Source: Vombatus ursinus (taxonomy: Eukaryota; Chordata; Mammalia; Diprotodontia; Vombatidae). From it: a stretch of DNA of 64,000 nucleotides. The notes below the pieces were generated by a model, which was not told where the DNA came from, made no database searches, and saw nothing but the letters and a program-made list of their open reading frames with translations. The stretch lies in the NCBI RefSeq assembly GCF_900497805.2, contig NW_020954599.1:44811241-44875240 (forward strand), given 5' to 3'. Both the position numbers and the translations under genes were made by a program. This document shows, in pieces, positions 21,170 through 31,759 of the stretch (positions are counted from its first letter, which is position 1; every line of letters begins with the position of its first letter).

Positions 21170-21295
21170 AACACAGCATAGCAGACAGAGAACTGGTCTC
21201 CGGATTTGAGTTTAAGTCCTGCTGCTGACCCATGATGACTGTGTGATCCTGAGTAACTTACTTGACCTTCCATTGCCCTAGGGCCTGAAGAACAC
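21170..21295 (+). mobile_element. MIR-type SINE, 5' half
   Basis: 'gcatagcagacagagaactg' near 21,176, 'gatttgagtttaagtcctgc' and 'gactgtgtgatcctgagtaa' near 21,238. Adjacent to another copy in the same orientation. Confidence 0.6.
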
Positions 21296-21299
21296 TTGC

Positions 21300-22625
21300 T
21301 AGTAAATCCAGAACCAGATTAAAATATAAGTAGGAAATATTAACAAAGTAAATAAAAATACAATAAAATTTAAATAATAATGCCTTTAAAAACTAAGTAA
21401 ATATATGCCCCCACAGGGATCCTTATGTATGAATTAGTGGTCTCCATTTATATTTGAGTTTGATACCACTGCTCTATGCCTACAAATTGCAAAGGTGTTT
21501 CCTCAATCGGCAATTCATTAAACCAATGAAATCCCAGTAGTTCCCATCCTATCCTATTGGGAATTGGAGATTCATGCCCAGATTTCAATGGGTTGCTCCC
21601 TTTAGGCTGTAAGGCTGGGGTAAAGGATTGGTAGGGAGAGGCAAGTGACTATCACAGAACCAATTCCAAGTCAAGGAAGCCATGAAGAGGCACATCAGTA
21701 CAGCAAACTATCTTTTTCAGGGTTGTCCAAAGCTTTGTGCAGTCTTCTTTATTTGTTCCCTTACTGGTTGCTTCTGGCCTGCTTCTTTCATTATTGTCTG
21801 TTTTTATCTTGGCTGCTTCACTCATGTTGACCCAATTCATATCTTGATATTCCTATATGTTCTCTCTTCCCATGTTCTGTTTTCCTTCTCTGTCATTTGA
21901 TTCTCAATGATCTTATATTAATTTCCTCTACCCTACTCTTTATGGCAGGAAGTCATTAGTCACTTACTTTCAACCACATGGTACTTAGCCTTGACAGGAA
22001 AGAGGATTCTTCCTTTATCCCTTCAGTGGAATTCAAGGGTTCTTACCAGTTGCACCCTAGCTACCAGTCCTTTAAATAATAGCAGGAGAAAATCAAAGGA
22101 ATGTATGATTAACAAGAAGATAGTATAGGCATGTGGTGAGAAGGAGGAAGAGATAGCTCAAATGTCCCTTTGGTTGCCTCATGGCGTCAAGAAAATTCAA
22201 GGTAGGCCCCTCAATACACTGAATTCTCAAGGCATAACTTTGCTATAGCCTTTCAACGAGAATACAAGGGAGCTGGTGCTTTACAGACTTGTCCAACACA
22301 AAGCCACTTCCCACCTTGGCATGATGCTTTCATAATTTCCCATTGCCACAGCAACCATATGGAAGGAGGAAGTTTCATCCACTCCCTGAATTAAAGGCAT
22401 TTCATGTTTATATTAGCACAATCCTCTTTATTGAGAGAGCAATTCTCAGTAAGTAGACTTAAAGATAAATACACAGCCTGAAAGTTGCCTCTCTGCTCAT
22501 TTGTACTTTTGATTTTATACTTTAGCTTAATTGGAAGAAAATAATATTCATCATTAATTTAACTTTTATTTACTCTGGATTTTGATTTGCACATTTTCCC
22601 GATTTTCCCCCTTCCTATATAGATC
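21300..22625. other. single-copy sequence, no gene seen
   Basis: About 1.3 kb in which I recognise no exon or repeat. Frames at 21,645-21,900 overlap on both strands and show only hydrophobic chance composition. Confidence 0.35.
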
Positions 22626-22715
22626 CCATGTGCTTTACTACTACTCAGTTTTCTCCTCTATACAATGAGGACATTGGAATGGATTATTTCTAAAATCTTT
22701 CTAGGCCCATATCCT
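22626..22715 (+). mobile_element. MIR-type SINE, 3' fragment
   Basis: 'cagttttctcctctatacaa' near 22,647 followed by 'gaggacattggaatggatta' is the centre to 3' part of a sense MIR-type SINE. Confidence 0.5.
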
Positions 22716-23357
22716 AGGTCTAGAATGTATACTTCTGGGATTGGCTATCCATATCCAGATCCTAGTGTATTGTTCTCTTTGGACCACAAAATAAGAGTAA
22801 GAGGAGGGCAGGGAGGAGTAAGTGGCCATCATAGAATATCTCAATGTCAAAAGGACAATTTTAAAGAAGAGATATAAGATTAGGCCCTTTTCTCACTTAA
22901 TCTCTGGTGCATTATACTCTTAATAGTAGCAGTTCTAAGTTTCTGAAGGCTAGTGATAAAATTATGAAGGTAGGATTTATACCTTGTTCTACAAATGATT
23001 TATAATTATGTTATTTACTGTTCTGATTTTTTTTCCTTGTGTAGCCAATGAACTCTTATCCCAACAGTGGCATGGATGAGACATATTATTGATGCAAAAT
23101 TAAATTTCATTATGTATCTAAAGTGTCATTCTTTTGTTTCTCCCTGGCATTTTTTTGCACCAGGTTGGGGTGTGACATTCCTTTATATTCTTGCTTGCTG
23201 CCCAAAAGTTCAAATGAAATGTTACCTGTCTTAGCAATGTCACCTGTTCTGGTTCTTTAGGGCAGGAAATGATCCTTCCACCTTCTTACCTCACATGGCA
23301 CTTTAGACCTTCAGTATTGTACTTGTTATGTTGCATATTTATGTATGTGTACATTTA
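22716..23357. other. unassigned sequence
   Basis: No gene or clear repeat recognised. Confidence 0.3.
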
Positions 23358-23470
23358 ATTAGCCGTTGTTTTTCATCCTTCGCTCTCAAAGAGGACTAAT
23401 GACATCACATGGTTGAACTGGATTTAAGTGAGTCAGAGCTGCACAAAGTCATCTGCTGTTGAATGAATGA
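23358..23470 (-). mobile_element. RTE-tailed element, 3' fragment
   Basis: 'gttgtttttcatccttcgct' then 'aagaggactaatgacatcac' and 'gaactggatttaagtgagtc' (near 23,417): the 3' 110 bp of the family seen at 19,789 and 26,432, in minus orientation. Confidence 0.7.
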
Positions 23471-23579
23471 ATATAGGAACAGGAGGAATTTGTTCTATTC
23501 TTTTTTCCCCACAGGAATGGAAATAAGACTGAAAAATTGTAGCTGTGTCCCTTGGCAGAATGTGCTTCTTACCACTCCC

Positions 23580-23840
23580 AGACAGCTAGGTGGCTCAGTA
23601 GATAGAGTGCTTAATCTGGAGTCAAGAAGACCTCAGTTCAAATCCAGTTGACTAGCTGTTTGAACATGGGTAAATCACTTAACCTTTGTCTGCCTCAGTT
23701 TGCTCAACTGTAAAATGGGGATAATAATAGCACCTACCTTTCAGGGATGCTGTGAAGGTCAAATGAGATATTTGTAAAGTGCTTAACATGGAGTCTGGCA
23801 CTAGTAGGCACTTAATAAGTGCTTGTTCCCTTCTTTCCCA
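23580..23840 (+). mobile_element. tRNA-headed SINE with MIR/L2-type tail
   Basis: Starts 'agacagctaggtggctcagt' (tRNA-derived head), has 'cctcagtttgctcaactgta' near 23,692, 'aatgagatatttgtaaagtg' near 23,762 and 'gcacttaataagtgcttgtt' near 23,808. This is the composite layout of therian CORE-SINEs: tRNA head, core, L2-like tail. A few bases near 23,650 are missing compared with its relatives. Confidence 0.8.
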
Positions 23841-23859
23841 CATGTTAAATAGCCTTTAA

Positions 23860-24040
23860 TAGGATTATAGATTAAAATTGGGAGAGATCTTAGAGATTAT
23901 CTAGTTTGATCCCTTCATTGTGCAGATGAGGAAACTGAAGACAGAGAGGTTAAGTAACTTGCTGTGGTAACCCAGCTAGTGTCTAGACCTGACTCCATTT
24001 TCTGTGCTCTATCCACTACTACATTCAGACTTTCAGCTTT
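23860..24040 (-). mobile_element. MIR-type SINE, antisense
   Basis: 'cttagagattatctagtttg' near 23,889, 'cagatgaggaaactgaagac' near 23,924, 'aacccagctagtgtctagac' near 23,969, 'ctctatccactactacattc' near 24,007. Complete in landmarks. Confidence 0.75.
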
Positions 24041-24615
24041 TAATCCTTCATTTTAGCTACTGACTATCAGAGCCCTTTGGAATTTAGATGAACCAGGTGA
24101 CTATTGGTACTGATAACCTCAGAGCATTGAGTAAAATGTGTGAGACATTATACTACTAGATGGAATTCATAATAACCAGATTTCAACAGTTAAAAACCAG
24201 GACAAATCATTTTAAAATATCCTTGGTAAATAAGTCTAAACAACAATAATGCTAATGCTTATGTAATAATAGAGTGAAGTCATTCCTATTTAGACAAAGT
24301 AGGATTGAAACCCTCTAGGCCTCTAGCATCACACTCAAGGGGCCACTAAACCGTACATAAGGTTCCCTGCAGTTGGATAATGATTTAGAAAACCGTATAT
24401 TAACTTTATCCATGTACTATTGTATTTTTATTTAATTTGGTTGATTATTTCCCAATTACATTTTAATCTGTTTTGGGCTGCACTGGAGAGTATTGCCAGC
24501 TTTCTGCTATGGGATCATTATCTAATCAAGAATTTGGCCAATAGGGAGTTGTCTGAGCTTTGCAAAAAGGATAGAAATAGATAACACCAAATTCTTGGCA
24601 GTGACTCTACACTTT
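24041..24615. other. single-copy sequence, no gene seen
   Basis: No exon or repeat recognised. Confidence 0.35.
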
Positions 24616-24800
24616 GGGTGACTCAGAATCATAGAATTTTGAGGCTGGGGAAGATCTGAGAGATTGCTTTGTGCTAGAATTTCAGAGCTATATTATCATC
24701 TAGTCTAATCCTCTTTTACAGATGAGGAAACTGAGCCCTAGGGAAGATTCAATGCCCCAAAGTCACTGAGTTTGTATGAGGCAGGAATAGAATTTCACCA
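24616..24800 (-). mobile_element. MIR-type SINE, antisense, with a short internal duplication or insert
   Basis: 'gaatcatagaattttgaggc' near 24,625 begins the element. About 35 bp later 'tagaatttcagagctatatt' near 24,676 starts it again, before 'acagatgaggaaactgagcc' near 24,718. The beginning therefore seems to be present twice. Confidence 0.6.
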
Positions 24801-24867
24801 ACCTCGTTCTTCCTACTTTACTAAATTTCTGAAAAGATCTGTTGGATAAAAAATTCAATTAGTACAT

Positions 24868-25020
24868 CTATACATATATGTGCAAACATGTAGAAAAGTA
24901 TATGTACATATTTTTACCCACATATATACTATATTTACTTCTGTTTTATTTATATATATGTATATTTGTACAATAATATACACACAGATATAGCTATCTA
25001 TATTATATATACATATATTT
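24868..25020. repeat. TA/CA-rich low-complexity tract
   Basis: Alternating TATA, ATAC and ACAT words over about 150 bp, of the kind that arises from a decayed (TA)n/(CA)n microsatellite. Confidence 0.85.
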
Positions 25021-26200
25021 CTTTAATTGTAAGTGGTGTGAATGGAAATTTTACTGCCATGTATTATGAGCTGATTTGATTGCTCCCTTCAAAAAAAAAT
25101 AAATGAAAGAAAGAAAAGGATAATATGTGCTAGACAAGATGACTTGTTTTCTTTTTTTTATTTCCACTAGGTGTCATAATATATGTTTCTGTTTTTTCTT
25201 CTAGTCTTTTTCTTCTGCTAAAGAATTTTACTCAATGTATTCTTGGTGGGTATGTGCCCCAAGTTTGCTGGAGGGCATTGTTTTGAGCAATATTTACCAT
25301 CAAAGTAGCATATTACTTAACTTTTTGCATTGTATCTTTTACTAGTAAGGGGGGGAGGGTGTACTTTTATTAGGTGAGGGATGGAAATTAGTTTCCTTTT
25401 CTATTTCTGAGAGTTTTTTTTTAAAGATTCAACTTCAGCCCTTGGTTGTAGCTCATTTAACTAAATAGCTGACCAGGTCTCTCAGGCTCCACATAAGAGT
25501 CAATGTCTTCTTCTTTAGTTCTTTTTGCTTTCTATGGCATCTGTTATCTTGAAATGAATTTGATCCTTCTGGCTTAAGGGCTAACTTTGCTCAATTCAAT
25601 GGAAAGAAGTGGAAAGAACATTAGATTGGGGTTAGAAGAAGGAGAGGGAAGACCAGAAAGAGATTCTCATGGGGAGAAATGACCAAATATTGGGGAGTAG
25701 ATGTCAGAACAGTTCCTGATTTCATAGTTTTTGCTTGGGGATCAGACTTCCATGAAAAACCAAATAAAGTCCAAAACAAAGTTTTTTTTTTTAAAATCTC
25801 TCTTTTAATGGGGGGGGGGAGAGATGAAGTTGGAGTAAAAGGAAATAAATGCTTGTTAATTTAAAAGAAGTAAAGGTGAGAAGGAAAAAAAATGCTCGTT
25901 AATTGAAAAATACCATAAAACAAAACAAAATGAAACAAGGCCTTGTGAAAAAGAAGCCTAAGGTACCAGTGGTGCAATCTGCAGTGAAGCTATGGAAACG
26001 TAGGAGCAGGCTTGGACATTCCAATCCCTTTTGAGTTTACAGTTGCCTGCTTCTACTGTGCCATACCTAGCATGGGGCAGTAGATACCTAGCATGTACCA
26101 TTAAATCTTTGTCCCCAAGGTGCCAACATGGTAGGAGATGGGGTACAGTATGTGTTTCTTCCCCAGCCATGAGAATGGTGGAGGACCATGATGCATGGAG
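25021..26200. other. single-copy sequence, no gene seen
   Basis: About 1.2 kb with no recognised exon or repeat. It contains a run of nine or so G at 25,811 and an A-rich patch at 25,885-25,940. The overlapping frames at 25,958-26,222 on both strands have no domain. Confidence 0.35.
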
Positions 26201-26370
26201 GACCATCTTAGTCACTTACTAAGTCCTCTCCATTCTATTTTCACAATACCTTCTGCACCTGTCCATTATGAGTAAAATGCTGTTTCATTTATGACTTTTT
26301 ATCCTCAGTGTGTAGCACCATGCTGGGCATACAGAAGGTACTTAATAAATGTTTGCTGATTGAATGATTC
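26201..26370 (+). mobile_element. L2 3' end
   Basis: 'tatcctcagtgtgtagcacc' near 26,300, 'catgctgggcatacagaagg' and 'cttaataaatgtttgctgat' near 26,341: sense L2 terminal sequence. Confidence 0.75.
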
Positions 26371-26431
26371 AATTCCAAAGGTCAAAATGTTAGGTTAGCC
26401 CCTTATTATCTCTTGTTTGGAGTACCGTATA

Positions 26432-26955
26432 TTGTTGTTGTTTTTTTGTCCTTCAATTTTGAAGAGAACCAATCACATCACAGGGTAATGTCTTGACTCA
26501 TGAGTGAACTGGATTTAAGTGAGGCAGAGTTGCACAAAGTCATCAGCCTCACTCTCTGTTCCAGAGTCATTGAAGTCCAGTGGCAAAACAAAATTCAGAA
26601 TGACTAACAATGACCCAGGATGCAATGGATGACCTTGGCATCTTCAATGTCTGACCAAGCTCTAAGCACTCCACAGCACCTGCTTCACCTGCCTTCATAG
26701 CCATTGGAAAAATTGTTCTCATCTGCCCATCCCACTGAGGAGGGGTCTTCATGTACTTGGGACAGACACCTCTCAACTCATGGATGGATTTGAGGCCCAT
26801 CAGTTACCATCAATTTGGTTTAATCCATCTTCTGAGATGATTTACCAGGGGTTAGCCACTTTGCATACTACAGCTTCTTAGAGCCACAGGTGAGAGTTGA
26901 ATGCCAGACAGACACCAAAAGCTGATGAACAGCAAGCCCTCACACCAAAGGTCTT
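26432..26955 (-). mobile_element. RTE-tailed non-autonomous element, second subfamily
   Basis: Minus-oriented element of about 520 bp. Its 3' end on the plus strand is 'ttgttgttgtttttttgtcc' near 26,432. The first about 180 bp match the element at 19,789-20,345, but the rest ('ctgcttcacctgccttcata' near 26,681, 'gagccacaggtgagagttga' near 26,881) is different sequence. The two elements therefore share a tail with different bodies. The minus-strand frame at 26,567-26,800 lies inside and is not a gene. Confidence 0.65.
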
Positions 26956-26989
26956 AGTCCTCCTTACACCCTAGCATTATATATAATTT

Positions 26990-27292
26990 TTTCCTAACCG
27001 GACTCATTTTCTCCAGTTTCTTCTTCTCCAATAGACCAAATACATGGCAGCCAGAATAATCTCCCTAAGGCCCAGTTCTGGTCACGTGATTGCCCTACTC
27101 AAAAATCATCATTGGCTGTCACTGCTTACTGAATGAAATCCTAATTTCTTAAATAGGCATTTAAGTTATTCCACAATGTGATTTCAAATTCTATTTCTAG
27201 CCTCATTCCTAACTACTCTCAATTAATGTGTGCCAACCAAACTATAGTAATTTACTCACTATTTCTCACACATTCTAAATGTAATTCCTTTG
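26990..27292 (+). mobile_element. L2 LINE, 3' region
   Basis: 'catggcagccagaataatct' near 27,043, 'ctggtcacgtgattgcccta' near 27,077 and 'aattctatttctagcctcat' near 27,188 follow the L2 order. This piece stops where a CR1/L3 fragment begins. Confidence 0.65.
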
Positions 27293-27294
27293 AA

Positions 27295-27400
27295 ATGAAA
27301 GAGATGGTTAGCAAATATCTAGAAACTTACCTGGATTTTAGCAAAGCTCATGACAAAGGATTTCATATCTGTCTTGGAGAAGATGGAGAGGTATGCAGGA
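27295..27400 (+). mobile_element. CR1/L3 LINE, reverse-transcriptase fragment
   Basis: The plus-strand frame contains YLDFSKAHDKGFHI, matching the conserved CR1/L3 reverse-transcriptase block YLDFSKAFDKVSH, and continues with a trace of the following ILxEKME region. Only about 100 bp survive. It lies tail to tail with the antisense CR1/L3 that starts at 27,401. Confidence 0.75.
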
Positions 27401-28682
27401 AACAATGCTAAAATCTAGGTGAGTTACATCCACAGTACTAAAAATGGAAAGTATATTACTCTAGCATAACCTGTTTTTGATGAAGCCATGCTGACTCTTC
27501 AGCACGAAGCTGTCACGGCTGCTTCCTTTTCTAGATTTTTGCTAACCATCTCTTTCTAGAATTTCCCGATGAAGTACAGTCGAGCTCATTAGACTATAGT
27601 TTGCAGATGATGTTCTTTTTCCTATTTTTTTAATCAAGGCAACATTTGGTCTTCTCTAATCTTGTGGTTCTTCTCCTTTACCCCATGATCTTTAAAATAT
27701 TAATGGCAGAGGATCAACAATCACATCTGCTATTTCATTCTGGATCCAAGAATGTAGTTCATCTTGGTCAGGTGACTTGAATGCATTCAGAGCAGTTAGG
27801 TACTCTAATACTATCTCTTATTTTTCTCATGTATTAACTCTCTTTCAGTCATTTTTGTTCTCTCGCTTACAGTATAAAAGGTCATCCCCTTTTGAAGGCT
27901 TGAATAGTTTTGCCTTTTTTTGTTGTTGTTGTCACTTATCATTGTCCCATTTGTCCCAAGAAAAAGTTCAATCCCTTCTTTGATTTTCCTTTTCTCCTCA
28001 ATAAAAAAAATGAAACAAATCCTAGAAACCCTTTTGGTTGTCTTTAGCTTTCCTTGCTACTCTCAGTTCATTCTGAGTGTTAGTAGACTTGGCACTATCT
28101 TTACAGGACCTTGCCCAAATCCTATATTCGTCTTCTATTTCCATTGTCAAAAATGGGAGAAAAAACCCAATCCTTCTAAAATGGCACTTACATCAGACAA
28201 TTTAGACACAAGCCAGCCTTTGAAGTTTGTTGTCAGAGGGATAGTAGACAATTTCATTCATACATTCCATCTTCTGTACATTTCTTTTTAAAAGCTGGAT
28301 GCTTCAGACAAATATTATTTTCCTCTTCTTTGGAATTGTTTCTCTTTGTGCCTTCAAATTTCATTCTTGAGGATCTCTCATCTTTCATGGTTTGACATCT
28401 GCTGAAACATTTTAGTCCATGGGATCTGATTTATCTTCCCTCTGAACCTACTGAAATCTACTTCTCAAAATCTAGGATCAATGCCCAGATTTACTTTCCT
28501 TTATCACAAATTATAAGATAGAATAGATACATCACTGAGATTTCCATCATTTTCATGTCAGCTTCTTCCCTGTTAGTGAGAATCAGATCCAGAATAGCAT
28601 TTCCCCTTCTTGGTACACCCTCTCTTTGAAGGATGAAATTATGACTAAGGCAAGAAGTTATTAGTTGCTTTACTTTTGAGAG

Positions 28683-28684
<2 letters not shown>
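27401..28684 (-). mobile_element. CR1/L3 LINE, endonuclease to reverse-transcriptase part
   Basis: About 1.28 kb in minus orientation. Near its right end the frame at 28,491-28,838 holds GVPRRGNAILDLILTNREE, the CR1 block between endonuclease and reverse transcriptase. Its left end reads LDFS again (complement of 27,401-27,420), preceded by HGFIKNRLC (CR1 HGFVKNKSC). The frames at 27,777-28,291 on the plus strand are shadows. Many stops and frame breaks; dead and old. Confidence 0.8.
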
Positions 28685-28723
<39 letters not shown>

Positions 28724-28803
28724 AGAGACAGAGAGAGATAGAGAGAGACAGAGAGGCAGAGACCTCTGAGAGACAGACAGAGAGAGGCAGAGAGACAGAG
28801 AAA
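28685..28803. repeat. (GT)n plus (GA)n-rich compound microsatellite
   Basis: A (GT)n run at 28,685-28,719 is followed by a GA-rich stretch (AGAG, ACAG, GCAG words) to 28,803. It sits exactly between the CR1/L3 piece and the next L2. Confidence 0.95.
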
Positions 28804-28834
28804 TTCTTGGATTTCCTCATAATGCTAGTTTCCT

Positions 28835-29045
28835 TCAAGACACCACTCAGGTCTGCCTCCTAAAGAAGGCCTTTCTAGATCCTCTCATTTGTTATGCCTT
28901 ACTTTCAAATATCATGTCAGTAGAATGTAAGCTCCTTGAAGGCAAGGCTATTTTGATTTTGGTTTTGTAACCTCAGCATGGCAGCTCAATTCTTGGTATA
29001 CAATAAGCACGTAATAGATACTCTCCAAGTTGAATTGAGTGAGAG
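28835..29045 (+). mobile_element. L2 3' end
   Basis: 'aagacaccactcaggtctgc' near 28,837, 'gaaggcctttctagatcctc' near 28,866, 'gaatgtaagctccttgaagg' near 28,923 and 'tacaataagcacgtaataga' near 28,999. A good sense L2 tail. Confidence 0.8.
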
Positions 29046-29579
29046 GTGGGCACTCTAACAAATCCAAATTAGCTGATTCTCTGATATTACTTTTGGTTCT
29101 CATAAGATTACCTCTCCTTAGAAGTGGTTAAAAATGGATAAGCCTATTTTGGCTACACTAAAGTCAATTTATTATCTAAGGCAGGTGGCTTTGATCAGAG
29201 ACAATTCTGACAGTCACGTGGAGGAGACACCAAGATTTGAGGGAAAGGGGCAAAAGGAGAGTTGATTGTCTTTATCAATCTCAGTTATAACCATTCTATT
29301 GGACTTCATCTTTTTTTTATTTTCAAGCTGGAACAAGTCTCCTTATTGTCTTTAAAGTCTGAAGCTGGCTTAGCAACTGACTGTAAATTCTGTACGTATT
29401 TATTATTTTAGGGTGGGGTTTCCAACAATTAACTAGCTTTCTGGTAGTGTCTACTTTTTCTTTCCTTTTTGGTTCTTTTAAACTTACTTGAAATAAATAT
29501 ATCACCACTCTTCTCTAAAGAAAAAAAGATTGTTTTTCTTTCTTCTTGACATTCATTTCAACTACACAACATGTAAAAA
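29046..29579. other. single-copy sequence, no gene seen
   Basis: No exon or repeat recognised. Confidence 0.35.
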
Positions 29580-30080
29580 TAATGGGAGGTTTTTGGTTTT
29601 TTCCTCCCTTTGCTTAGAATGTCTTTTAAATCAGACATCTGGTATTTGGCACTCCACTTTTATTGGTCCTATTGAACACTTTTAAAGGGGGATAAATCAT
29701 ATGACTTTCATTTTAATTTTACTGTAATGGTTTAATGTAGCCAGCATATGCCGAGTAATAGCATTAAAATAAAATTGGTAAATGAAAGATTAAAATCTCT
29801 GTGTTAAGCTGTGCAGTGACACTAATTAGGGAATAATCTTTAGGATCAGAATTTTACAAAAACAAGTTATTTCAGTTCTAATGATTTAAGGGGAAATTCT
29901 GTACCTTGTCACAATATATATGTTGTTTGTCATAAACAAAAAAATTGTAAGAGAAGCCATCATCTTTCACTATAATTTTGAAAACCACTTTGCACTGAAA
30001 AATGAAAGTCTGTAGACAAACACTTAAAGTGATTCCACATTTGGCTAGTTTGAGAACCAACAATTTCATGAAACATGTAC
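29580..30080. promoter_or_regulatory. candidate conserved noncoding element
   Basis: A repeat-free block. It contains the palindromic homeodomain site CTAATTAG at 29,822-29,829 followed at once by 'ggaataatc', plus 'ggtttaatg' near 29,729 and repeated 'gcattaaaataaa'-type AT cores. The region has no SINE in it although the surrounding 60 kb is thick with them, which fits selection against insertion. Function is inferred only. Confidence 0.3.
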
Positions 30081-30420
30081 TGATATGGTCTGGCTTGAAT
30101 AAAGCAAGAGACCTCTCCCCATTATAATGAATATGAATTTCAACCTTGCCTATGTCACCAATTTATAAGATGAGATAGCCTTTTCCACCTAACGCCTCCA
30201 TCTGGGGCATGCCGCCAACTGTGTGGCATAGCTACTCCTGCTCAGGGCACCTACACAATGCTTATGATTCACTTTGAGAGTTATTTTCAGTTCTGAAATC
30301 CAGCTGCTTTGGGGAGGGGATCCCTTTTTTCTTTCAGTTTGGTGGTTAGGAGAAAGAAGGGTGAATGAGGTAATTTATTTGGTTCTTGAAGCTCCCTGAG
30401 TAAAAGGCGCAATCACAAGA
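30081..30420. other. unassigned sequence
   Basis: Single-copy and slightly GC-richer than its surroundings. No gene seen. Confidence 0.3.
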
Positions 30421-30424
30421 AAGG

Positions 30425-30620
30425 TCCAGGATGGTCTAGGGGAAAACATCCTGGAATTGAAGTCAGACAACCTAGGTAAATTCATGGTTCTGCCATTTTC
30501 TCACTGTGTGATCTAGGACAAGTTACTTCAACTCTCTGGGTCTCAGTTTCCTCATTTGTAAAACAAGGGAAATGGATTAGATGCTCTTCAAGTTCTCTTC
30601 CCATGCTAAATACTATGACA
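30425..30620 (+). mobile_element. MIR-type SINE
   Basis: 'tctcactgtgtgatctagga' near 30,500, 'ctcagtttcctcatttgtaa' near 30,542, 'gaaatggattagatgctctt' near 30,569. Sense MIR-type, about 190 bp. Confidence 0.75.
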
Positions 30621-30734
30621 ATAAACTGTATGTGTCAGAGTGTAGGTTTCAATTCTAAGCATACTTTGAGATAACATGGCTTATAAATCCAAAAGGTTCA
30701 TTACTCCTGATGAGGAAATTCCATTTGTCAATGT

Positions 30735-30895
30735 AAATCAACCACTCTTCCAGACTTCTGAGTCTTATGATGTTGCCTAGGTCACTGAGAAGTCAAGTGA
30801 CTTGCCCAGGGTCATATGATCATTATATATCAGAGGTAAGACTTGAACCCAAATCTTCCTGACTCCATCTGCTTTACCATGTTGCCTCACATTAA
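30735..30895 (-). mobile_element. MIR-type SINE, antisense
   Basis: 'caagtgacttgcccagggtc' near 30,794, 'aggtaagacttgaacccaaa' near 30,833 and 'gctttaccatgttgcctcac' near 30,870. Confidence 0.75.
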
Positions 30896-31140
30896 AAACA
30901 AAAATTTCAAAAGGATTTGTTTTAAGAGAACCTCATATTCATATACTTTTCTCACATATCAGTTAGTAAAGGGTACACTTTGATTTTTCCTTTCATTATG
31001 CAGAATAAGCTATTGTCCTACCATATACTTAGATCTAATGGAAAACAGAGTAGAACAGACTCTACATGTACTGTAATCCCTGGTTCTATGTGTCTTTAGT
31101 CTTTTTATCCCACTCTCTTCCTCTGTATTCATTAAATAAA

Positions 31141-31143
<3 letters not shown>

Positions 31144-31171
<28 letters not shown>
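31144..31171. repeat. (TG)n microsatellite, 14 units
   Basis: Pure (TG)n run of 28 bp. Confidence 0.97.
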
Positions 31172-31172
<1 letters not shown>

Positions 31173-31174
31173 GA

Positions 31175-31310
31175 CTGAATCAAAGAATCATAAATTAGAT
31201 TGAATCTGACCCTCTCATTTTAGAGGTGAGACTTCCTGATTTTAGGCCTGGCACTCTATCCACTGTGCTGCTTAGCTGTCCCTTCCTGACTCTAAATCTA
31301 ATACTTTCCC
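31175..31310 (-). mobile_element. MIR-type SINE, antisense, internally deleted
   Basis: 'aatcaaagaatcataaatta' near 31,177, 'cattttagaggtgagacttc' near 31,217 and 'gcactctatccactgtgctg' near 31,251. The middle, with the usual 'cacacagctag' block, is missing. Confidence 0.6.
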
Positions 31311-31399
31311 TACGGATGTACTATGGCAGGATTACTTCTGTATATGTTTTCCCCTTCTGCATTTGAGTGTGGTCTTGGGCAAGACAAAAATAGCTAGTA

Positions 31400-31472
31400 T
31401 ACATATGTGTGTGTGTGTGTGTATACACATATGTACATGTAGTTACATGTATATATGTATAGATATAAATAT
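31400..31472. repeat. (TG)n and TA/CA low-complexity tract
   Basis: (GT)n at about 31,405-31,422 followed by alternating TACA, TATA and GTAT words. Confidence 0.9.
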
Positions 31473-31755
31473 ATATGTATGATAGCTAGCACTTATATAT
31501 TGCTTTAAGGTGTACAGAGCATTTTACGAATATTATCTCATTTTATCTTCGCAACAATCTTGGGAGGTGGGGGCTATTATTATCCCTGTCTATAAATTAT
31601 TACCCCTGTTTACAAAGGAAATTGAGGTAGAGAGAGGTAAAGTGACTTCCTCAGTATTACACAGCTGGTAAGTGACTGAGGCCAGATTTGAACCCAGGTT
31701 TTTCTCACTCCAGGTTCAATGTTCCGTTTACTGTGCCACCCAGCTGCCTGTGGGC
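31473..31755 (-). mobile_element. MIR/THER-type SINE, antisense, near full length
   Basis: 'tagctagcacttatatattg' near 31,484, 'cattttatcttcgcaacaat' near 31,540, 'gaaattgaggtagagagagg' near 31,619, 'ttacacagctggtaagtgac' near 31,657, 'ctgtgccacccagctgcctg' near 31,731. It keeps both the L2-like tail and the tRNA-derived head, with a small internal duplication of the 'ctattattatccctg' region near 31,575-31,605. Confidence 0.85.
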
Positions 31756-31759
31756 ATGA

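Noticed and set aside
27295-28684. Twin-priming (5' inversion) of a single CR1/L3
   Set aside because: In twin priming the inverted part is the 5' side and the 3' end is the far side; here the pieces face each other at the reverse-transcriptase block and no 3' end is present.
28491-28838. 115-codon minus-strand frame with LDLILTNREE
   Set aside because: The motif identifies it as a CR1/L3 LINE remnant, and its N-terminal third is microsatellite; not a host gene.
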